Shown: in pieces, positions 56,838-64,000 of the stretch | Layout of the letters: the number at the start of each line of letters is the position of its first letter | How positions within the stretch are numbered: the stretch's first letter is position 1 | Position numbers and translations under genes: made by a program | Origin: Neoscytalidium dimidiatum | Lineage: Eukaryota > Ascomycota > Dothideomycetes > Botryosphaeriales > Botryosphaeriaceae | Assembly (NCBI GenBank): GCA_037367355.1 | Contig: CM074695.1 | Span: 1,488,001-1,552,000 of the forward strand | Reading direction: 5' to 3' | DNA: 64,000 nt | Notes under the pieces: generated by a model | Seen by the model: only the letters and a program-made list of their open reading frames with translations | The model's database searches: none | Told to the model about the DNA's origin: nothing

Positions 56838-59816
56838 TGACCGCATCTCCATACCGGAAACTCGGGCGTCTTTGGCGAAAACAATAACAACTTTCTTCTT
56901 TGTTTGGGGGAACTTTTTCAGCTGCATTTACGAGTGGCGATCTCCTTTTTCTTCCTGTTTCTGGGTACGATGAAAGTTTTCTCTCCTTTTTGCGTTTGCT
57001 TTGTGTCACCGGGTCTGTTTTGCAAGCGTGGGTATTCCTCGGTTTCCTATTTCTCTCAGTGCTTCTCTCTCCATAAACAGCTCTCTAGCAAGGTTTTGTG
57101 CGTGTATGTTGGTGCAAGCGAAGGAAGCGCGGTGTTTTGATGGGCTGCTGAAAGAAGGGGATTCTGAGCGAGGAACTTTCTTAGATAGGCATCCCGGGCA
57201 ATGTCTTCTTCCTCTCTCCAACCTCTTTTTCTCCCCACATGCCTCTCCTTTGAAGGGTCTTCCGCCATTTTTGTTAGGGGCTTTTTTTTTTTATTTTTGT
57301 CATAAGTGTTGGTGCGGGTTTGAAAGTCCTCTCCAGTAGCGTGCGGTTGACTCTTCCTTTCTCTTTCTGTGTCTATTTTCCCTTTTACTGCCTTTTTGCT
57401 TTTTTTTTTTTTTCGTCAACGTATCGCGTGCGCGTATGGGAAAGCGGAGGAGGCATTAGAGCAAGGGCAAGGCTGGCCACAGTGTCCTTTCTTTCTCTGG
57501 GGGTATCACATTCTTGTGCTTTTCCAGTCTGCTATTCCTTTTGTCCAAAACCGCTCTAATTCTCTGGCATTTGGAAATAACGGGGGAGGGACTCTGTTTT
57601 GAGAGGGAGAGAGAGCTAGCAGGAATCAAAAGCGGATTGTCAGCACCACCCACCAAACTGTTCCACTTTCAGATTCGTCGTGATGTTGTTCAATTGACTA
57701 GCCGGCGGTGTGATCTAAGGGCATGTGTAGTGTGTGCTCTCTCGCCCGGACAGAGGTGCATCTGCACTTGGCCATTGGCGCCACACTCGTGCTAGAGGGC
57801 ATCGAGAACCTGGTACAATGGCGCCCCTTGAAGCGGCTCAATGAGGACCCAACGACAGAGACGTAGCAGTTTTAGGTAAATCAGCGCAAGCGCCAATCGC
57901 TCGTTTCCCGGGAGCGAATTGGATCAGACCTCGTGGCAGGATAGCCGCAGGTGCCATTTGGATTCATATGCGCAAAGCAGCAAGGAACGTTTTTCTGTCA
58001 CCGCGCCTGTTGGGGCAATTTTTATTCCACAGTCTCACAAGTTTCAGCATCCGCATCTTGCATCACATCCATCTAGAGCAGCAGACGTGCAGAGTGCATA
58101 TATGAGGCTACGTACATACATACATACATACATGCGTACAGGTAAGCACAAGCAAGAAAGGTCCAACCGGTCAGTCGGCCAAGTCAGCCAGCCATCCAGC
58201 CTCAAATTGACCAGGGGGAAAGGCAGAAATCACTATATCCGGTACCCCCATGGCCCCCAAATTGGGGACCCCGGTAATAGCCGATCACCGGAGGAGCGTC
58301 AGACACATGCTTTCTCTCTCTACGACTGCATTTTCGGGTTCTTTGTCCCTGAAAGCAGCGCATGTGTGCGCGCGGACCCGCGGGAGCGGCGTACGTAGCT
58401 GGTTAGCAAGCCAATGAACATCGCGGCCCATCCTAATGCGCATACGAGGCGGATGGGAGAGGAGAATTGGGACATCGTCCCCGTATTGCGACCGGGCAAG
58501 GTCCAATATTGCATGGACGTATGGCCGATGGGTGATGGGCGTTCAGACTTTTTTTTAGTATGGCTCGCCGTTTTTCGTAAGGGGCAGGAGGAGGGAGGGG
58601 AGGGAGAGGGGAAGGCTAAGAGAGGGGGGGGGGGGGGAACGGGGGATTTTCTGAAAGCGCCCTAAAAAGAGTGTGCGTGTGTACGAGGGTGCGTGAGTTG
58701 TACCCCTTCACGCACCCCCCCCAATGTTTGAATGCCACAGCCGGGCCAGCACGCCAGCCAGCTAGCGGGCATCGCGGCTGCCGCCACCGTCCGTTTTCCG
58801 GGCCGCCCGCTAGCAATTTGAGGTGGCTTGGATGGCGAGCGTTGGCTGGCGCGTTTTAGGCGCGATGCATCGATGATGGGTCGTGAAGGGGGAAGAATAG
58901 ATAGGGACGGCATGAGGCATGAAGCGTGCAACTACTCGCAGGGGCTTGGCTCGAACCCGTTCGTACCCGCATAACGTACCGGGCAGCTGATCGATTTGCG
59001 CCTTTTGGTCGTTTTTAATTTTATTGATTGTGGTAGGTTGGCTGTATACTTTCGGTGGCAATGGACAATGGCTTCAATGGTGCCTGCGACCAGCGCTTCA
59101 CCGCTGTCGCCGGTTTACAGCTTCACCTTTGGAACGAGCAAGAAGCTAATGCGAGCGATGGATGCGCAATGCAGGTAGCCCAACGCCCGTTGTAGTTCTG
59201 GCCGTCAGCATCGTCGGTCGCAGCATCACATGCTGGAGTATCTCTCCGGGGTCATGGGGACGACGGCATCCGGCGATAAGGGCTGGCAGGGAGTTGCAGC
59301 TGAAGGGACGGGCAGGTCGACGCTGCGCGAGCCTCGTGGGCCGTTGTGTCGCGTTCCAGCACATCCTTGATGCAGATTGCAGACGCCTGACTTGACTCAC
59401 CGGCCCCGTTTGTTGTTTTCTGGCAACATTCTCTGCGTCTTGTCGTCTGAAGGAGCGATTGGCGACGGCGCTGCACGACGCGACCACCTAACGTGATGTT
59501 AAATTTCAACAAGGAATGCCGGAGACGTCACGGCGCAGCAGGCGCCGCATTGGCGCGCCAGCTATTCGCAATGGCTGGGTCCTGAAGATAGAACACCTCT
59601 TGCGCTGCGATTAGATCGACGTTTCGGCGTGCCGGGCAGGTGACGAGGTGACGCTGCCCGGGGGGAAGGGCGGCGGACGGCCGGGGTTCTCGCTTGCGCA
59701 GGGCTTATGTCAGCCACAATGAATTTCGACAAGCGACTTTAGCACCACCAGCGCTGCCTGTCCGAACCTGATCCTCGACAACCTCCGACTTTCGACATCA
59801 TTCAAAATGGTACGCT
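56838..59816. other. 3-kb gene-free stretch
   Basis: The first kilobase is strongly T-rich on the plus strand and probably 3' UTR and flank of the Bni4-like gene. A CATA tetramer tract lies at about 58112-58134, and a G run of about 15 at 58625-58639. No frame shows a domain. The last 100 nt precede the ribosomal protein gene. Confidence 0.55.
58112..58134 (+). repeat. CATA microsatellite
   Basis: Five perfect CATA units with near copies at both sides, in noncoding DNA. Confidence 0.85.
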
Positions 59817-60531
59817 GCGCTCACACGACTGCATCCTCGGCCTCGCCATGCTGACTGCTCTCTGCACAGGCTCCCGCTGCTACTGGAGGCAAGAAGCAGA
59901 AGAAGAAGTGGTCTAAGGGCAAGGGTACGTTCACCACCGCCGTCCGCCCCCTCCATCACACGCAACGCCTGGAAACCGTACATTCCATCGCGGAAGCACT
60001 TGCAACGTCGCAAACTGCGCGATCGCCCAATTCCTGAACCCCCCGCACATATTCTGCAACGCACACAGGCGCCAAGCACGCATCAAACGTTGGAGAGAGC
60101 GGACTGGAGCGAAAAATGAGGAGAGCCAGCGCTGACATGTTCTTTTCCGCACTGCAGTCAAGGACAAGGCCCAGCACGCCGTTGTCCTCGACAAGACCAC
60201 CAACGACAAGCTCCAGAAGGATGTCCAGTCGTACCGCCTGATCACCGTCGCCACCCTCGTCGATAGGTTGAAGATCAACGGCTCGCTCGCCAGGAAGGCG
60301 CTCGCCGATCTCGAGGAGAAGGGCCAGATCAAGAAGGTCGTTGGTCACAGCAAGCTCCAGGTCTACAGTGAGTGACCCCTCCCAGACCCTATTTGCCACC
60401 CGGCCGGACGTCAGCCACAAGGCCCCACTCCGTCTGGATCAGACGCTAGTAGCACAGGGTCGAGACTTTGTGGAAAGTTACGAGGGCAGTTGCTGACTCT
60501 TCTTGCAGCCCGCGCTGTCGGTTCCGAGTAA
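59817..60531 (+). CDS. rps25: 40S ribosomal protein eS25
   Basis: Four exons, 59817-59819, 59870-59924, 60158-60367 and 60509-60531, join in phase to 96 residues. Exon 1 is only the ATG, a pattern common in fungal ribosomal protein genes. The product starts APAATGGKKQKKKWSKGK, continues KDKAQHAVVLDKTTNDKLQ, and holds the winged-helix core LITVATLVDRLKINGSLARK and ADLEEKGQIKKVV, ending RAVGSE. Every segment matches eS25 of the small subunit head, which contacts tRNA and is needed by several IRES elements. Length is normal for the family. Introns are 50, 233 and 141 nt. The Val and Thr codons are split at introns 2 and 3. I looked for a snoRNA in intron 2 and saw no C and D boxes. Confidence 0.96.
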
Positions 60532-62381
60532 ATGCAGTTTCGGTGTGGATGAAAATGGCGGCGGCGTGACGAACGGGTTTCCTTTTGCGGTTCAGAATCC
60601 AAAGCGGGTCTTTCCATTATGATGGCGTCTTACCTGTTTTCCGGAATTTCATTTCGAACAATTCCAACGAAAACTGGGGACAAAAACAACATTCGGACTA
60701 CTTGTGAAATAGTTCGGGGATGAACGGACGAAAATACCAAAACGTGATGGGAATTCACGCTTGAGTTTGATAAAAGACATCCATCATTTGGCACTCTGTT
60801 TGTTACTCTTAACGTTAGGCTGCAGAGCAAAATGGATCCTCGAAATTCCTCGCCGTCAAACCAAGAGGTTTTGGCAGAATTTGCTCTCGTGATGATCTCT
60901 CATGCCGTGTAAGGGTCTTCCTGGCTCGCTTGATTCCTTCGTGAAACAGCTTAGTTGAAGATTATAGAACGGCTGAGAAATGCGACAGGCCCTTCCACCG
61001 CGACAACGGTCTCATCGATATGAGGACCCTGAAACGTTATGGCTCCTTACTTCCCGAAGACGCCAGGAAAGATAAGCTGTACAGATCAGTCTAGTATTCG
61101 TTCAATGCCCGTTAATATTTGTTATGCGCTATACTCGCGTCTGTAAACTCAAATATGACGCCACGTCCTTTCTGGTGCTATGCACTAACGGTTGTCGCCA
61201 GGGTGAAAAGCAATATCAAGATCTCCCCTCTCGCCTTCATCATGTAAACAGTGCGATCGCCTAGTACTGTGGCTTTCAGAACTATCATGGAATCAAGCGC
61301 ACTACTGAGGTATGGACTCCCCTCATGGTCAAATGCTTCTAATACCCGCCTGAAGGCCTCTGAGAACATTACCATGTAAGTGGCTATGTGCTCGCTTCCC
61401 GTGCTCTGAATTATGGCTATTATGGTGTTCTCACGCCACTATTGGATAAATGGTGTTCGATCCTGCATTAATTTGACAGAAGTGCTCCAACATTCGAGCA
61501 TAGGATGAAGGTAATTCAGCCAACGGCTAAATTGTATATTATTCCTTCTTCCTATCGAGGGTGACTGCATGCTCACCGCATTCTTATTTCCGTCCTCGTT
61601 GATATCTCAGGAACGACCTATCGGACCTGTCATCTTTCATGCGCAGAAACAGTCGCATTGTCTTCAATGATTGAAGCGGTAAAAAGAGAAATTTAAGACC
61701 TTTATCCATATCTTATGCAACAACATAGAAGAGAACGTGTCGAACTGAAAAACTACGGCGCCGCATTGCTCCCAGTGTTGGCTAGAGGCCTTGATATTGT
61801 CCTACAGAACGCTCAGTTGTGGATGGATAGCGCTGCCGGCCAATACTCGAATCAACGCCAAACTTCGAATTTCAACAACCGAATCAACATTGCTGAACCA
61901 TTCTCCCCTACACGATGGCTTTTGGATTTGTCGGTTAGCACTTCTAAAGGATTACCTTTTTGGGATGTGATGTGTGGTGGTGGGTCGACGCATCTTTAAC
62001 GATAAAGCTCAAATAACCGTGGAGTCTAACCGAGTATTGCACTAAGTTTAACAAGTCGCAACACTCAACGAGATGCAGTTTCCATAGACAAACCTTCAGA
62101 TATCGGCTCCTCAGCTTTACGAGGCACGCTTGCAGTGAGATATTCACAAAAACGCCGAAATCCGTTCTATATTTAAGTCTAAATCATTTCCTACAGAAGT
62201 AGTTGGAGTAGATACGGAAGGTCCAAATCAAGCAATGACGAGATAAGATTCGAAGGTTAAACGCTAGGGAATAGACCATTGCTCAACCTGAAGAGCCAGC
62301 GCAGCGCACGAGTTCGACAATATAGTTCACCTGATGTGAACCAGCCTCATCGCTCAAATCATCCATATCCACCCCGTCAAC
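60532..62381. other. 1.85-kb gene-free stretch, AT-richer
   Basis: Two small frames, 61178-61375 (minus) and 61715-61999 (plus), are free of stops but match nothing I know and lack splice support. The rest shows no feature. Confidence 0.5.
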
Positions 62382-63456
62382 CTACTTCGCACCCTTCTCC
62401 TTCCCCTCACTCTTCTTCTCACCCTCCTCCTTCCCCTTCCCCTTCCCCTTCCCCTTCTTCTTCACCCTCCCCTTCGGCCTCAACTCTGCCGCCTTCTCGC
62501 ACAACTCCCTCCGCGGCAATTTCTCCAGCCACCCCTCCTCCCTGAGCACCCGCCCTACCGCCAGATACTCCTTGCCCGTCTCGCCCGCAAACACCTTAGC
62601 CCAGCCATCGATCACGTCCTTGACCTTCTTCCGCGCCTCTCTGCGCTCCTTGGCGTTCCTGTTCTTGATCTCGGCCGGCGAGAGCGCCGCCTCCTCTTCT
62701 GGGTCGTCGATGGGGATGTACATGTCCTCGACGCCGCGCAGGTCCGGGGTCAGGTCCGAGTCGAAGCAGCCCGTCACGAAGGCGCGCGCGGCGTCGCGGC
62801 CCGCGAAGAAGTGGTAGCCGCCGCCGGGGCCGTAGCTGCATCATTTTTATACTAGGTCAGTGGAGTATCGACAAGGAGAAGGGGTGAGGATGGTGCGCAC
62901 AAATGTCTCCCAGGGCTGACGTCGTAAATGGTTCCGTTGAGCGCCAGGTAGATGGGCTTCGACGGGTCGGAGCCGTCGTACGCGGCGAGCTGCTCGTCGG
63001 TGAGGAGTACGGGGCCTCTCTGCTCCAATCGGCGCTCAATCAGCATCTTTCCACAACCAAATTCAAATGTCCCCGAACGCGAAAAGTATGTCTGCCTTTA
63101 TCCTCTCCGGTCCACAGCAGCCCAATAACACCCCATCTCACCCATACTTCCCCTCCCGACCCAAGAACGCGGAGAAGGTATCCAAAAAGGCCACTCACCA
63201 TCCAAGCCTTGATCCCATCCACGCGCGAGAACCACGGCCGCCACCCCCACAGCACCGACTCGCCCGTGATATACCAGCTCAGCGCGAAGTTGAGCAGCAG
63301 TAGCCCGCCCAGCACGCGCAGCACGTCCAGCACCGTCACACGGCCGATGTCGTCGGCTTCCGGCGAGGCCCCGCGGGACTTCTCCCTATTCTTCTCTTTG
63401 CTCTTACTGTTGTCACCGCCCGCTGCCGGTTCAGCGGCGAGGTGGGTGTCTGCCAT
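62382..63456 (-). CDS. MAPR-family (Dap1/PGRMC-like) heme-binding membrane protein
   Basis: Three minus-strand exons, 63456-63199, 63046-62901 and 62835-62382, join in phase to 285 residues. A single membrane span lies near 42-64 (VLDVLRVLGGLLLLNFALSW). The cytochrome-b5-like domain follows: LTDEQLAAYDGSDPSKPIYL, NGTIYDVSPGRHFYGPGGGY across intron 2, and FAGRDAARAFVTGCF. Both Tyr residues of the FYGPxGxY segment, which includes the axial heme ligand of PGRMC1 and Dap1, are present. Such proteins bind heme and support sterol-pathway cytochromes P450, so the product may serve ergosterol synthesis together with the EBP-type isomerase. The C-terminus is a 75-residue charged helix ending in a Lys/Gly-rich repeat tail. 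The acceptor before exon 2 is not certain; 63046 and 63034 are both in phase. Confidence 0.88.
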
Positions 63457-64000
63457 GGTGTTTTTATTCCTCGCCGCCTGCGTGCAATTATGTTTCCAGC
63501 TCTTTTGTGTGTGAGTCTTGTCTCAGTGATGGTCGTCGGGAGGAGGTCGGGACGGCAGTCGCGGTGGGAGACGGCGATGACGACGACGGAGACGTGGGAT
63601 TACGGGCGAAGGCGTGGCGCGTGTGAAGCCCTCGGGTATGTCGAACGAGTGTGCTGGCTGCGCGGAACCCTGAAGTAGCAGTAGAGTGCTGAATAGAACG
63701 GCGCAGGTCGGGCTGAAGGGAGGAGTAAGAAGGAGCTACAAGAGCTACGTAGCCGCAGTTCCGCACGACGCTCTCCCACAGCGACACTTGAGCTCTGGAG
63801 ATAACCAACTCCCACAAGAGCAATGGCGCGAACAAAAAGAGCTCTCCAAGATAATTTAATTAGAAGAAACGGACAGATGTATCCCCAGCGAAAACCAACG
63901 TTTCAAATAGTAGTGGAGGGACCATCTCTCCACACAGTTATCTCCGGCGTCCTAAAGCAGAGCAAGCTTCTAGAAGCGAGGCGGCACACGGCCGGCTCTG
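63457..64000. other. Gene-free right edge
   Basis: This holds the promoter side of the MAPR-family gene. A minus-strand frame at 63488-63835 has no domain and overlaps the likely leader. Whatever gene lies beyond 64,000 leaves no clear trace here. Confidence 0.5.

Noticed and set aside
58940..58975. Minus-strand GGGTTCGAGCC, similar to a Pol III B box
   Set aside because: The flanking bases do not form a T-stem and no acceptor stem or A box is present.
61178..61375. Small minus-strand frame (65 codons) that reads like folded protein
   Set aside because: I could not link it to flanking exons or to any family, so it is only mentioned in the intergenic note.
63488..63835. 115-codon minus-strand frame at the right edge
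   Set aside because: It overlaps the likely leader of the MAPR-family gene and ends in low-complexity Ser/Pro/Thr sequence without a domain.

Overview
The window is nuclear DNA of a filamentous ascomycete (Pezizomycotina, possibly a Dothideomycete). The reasons are split genes with short GT-AG introns of about 47-120 nt and CTRAY-type branch sites, a dispersed tRNA gene, and families typical of moulds: GH27 alpha-galactosidase, OSGIN-like flavoprotein, EBP-type sterol isomerase, a Bni4-like PP1 docking protein and a subtilisin/TPR locus. Rank below class cannot be fixed from sequence alone. I rebuilt the gene models by hand by matching exon phases across splice sites.

Layout. 1.4-2.9 kb: secreted GH27 alpha-galactosidase. 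5.6-7.5 kb: P-loop sulfotransferase-like protein. 8.2 kb: a tRNA-Arg(CCU) gene with two interruptions. 10.8-13.2 kb (-): double-BTB protein. 14.6-15.5 kb (-): glutathione S-transferase, divergent from a small four-exon complex I subunit gene at 15.9-16.5 kb. 17.4-19.2 kb: OSGIN-like flavoprotein. 20.3-21.5 kb: EBP-family sterol isomerase. 22.9-28.8 kb: a 1966-residue DH-like scaffold protein. 34.3-36.6 kb: protein with an AMPK-type glycogen-binding-like N-terminus. 37.9-39.5 kb: VHS-GAT (Lsb5-like) protein with a probable frameshift at its tail. 40.0-44.1 kb (-): a 284-residue unknown, then a subtilisin-like protease and a TPR protein. 44.2-45.8 kb: single-span membrane protein with an 11-copy coiled-coil repeat. 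54.4-56.8 kb: Bni4-like protein. 59.8-60.5 kb: ribosomal protein eS25. 62.4-63.5 kb (-): MAPR-family heme-binding protein.

About half of the window is gene-free. Three long gaps (28.8-34.3, 45.8-54.4 and 56.8-59.8 kb) separate the large regulatory genes, and parts of them are very GC-rich with hexamer repeats, so that spurious long open frames appear on both strands.

The most unusual item is the tRNA-Arg(CCU) gene. Besides a canonical anticodon-loop intron it carries a 54-nt insert in the T-loop that begins GT, ends AG and has a TACTGAC branch-like motif. Removing both inserts restores a fully paired cloverleaf followed by a Pol III T-run. This looks like a spliceosomal-type intron inside a tRNA gene. 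The second item is the 40-44 kb locus, whose layout recalls fungal protease-controlled cell-death pairs, although nothing in the small protein proves that.
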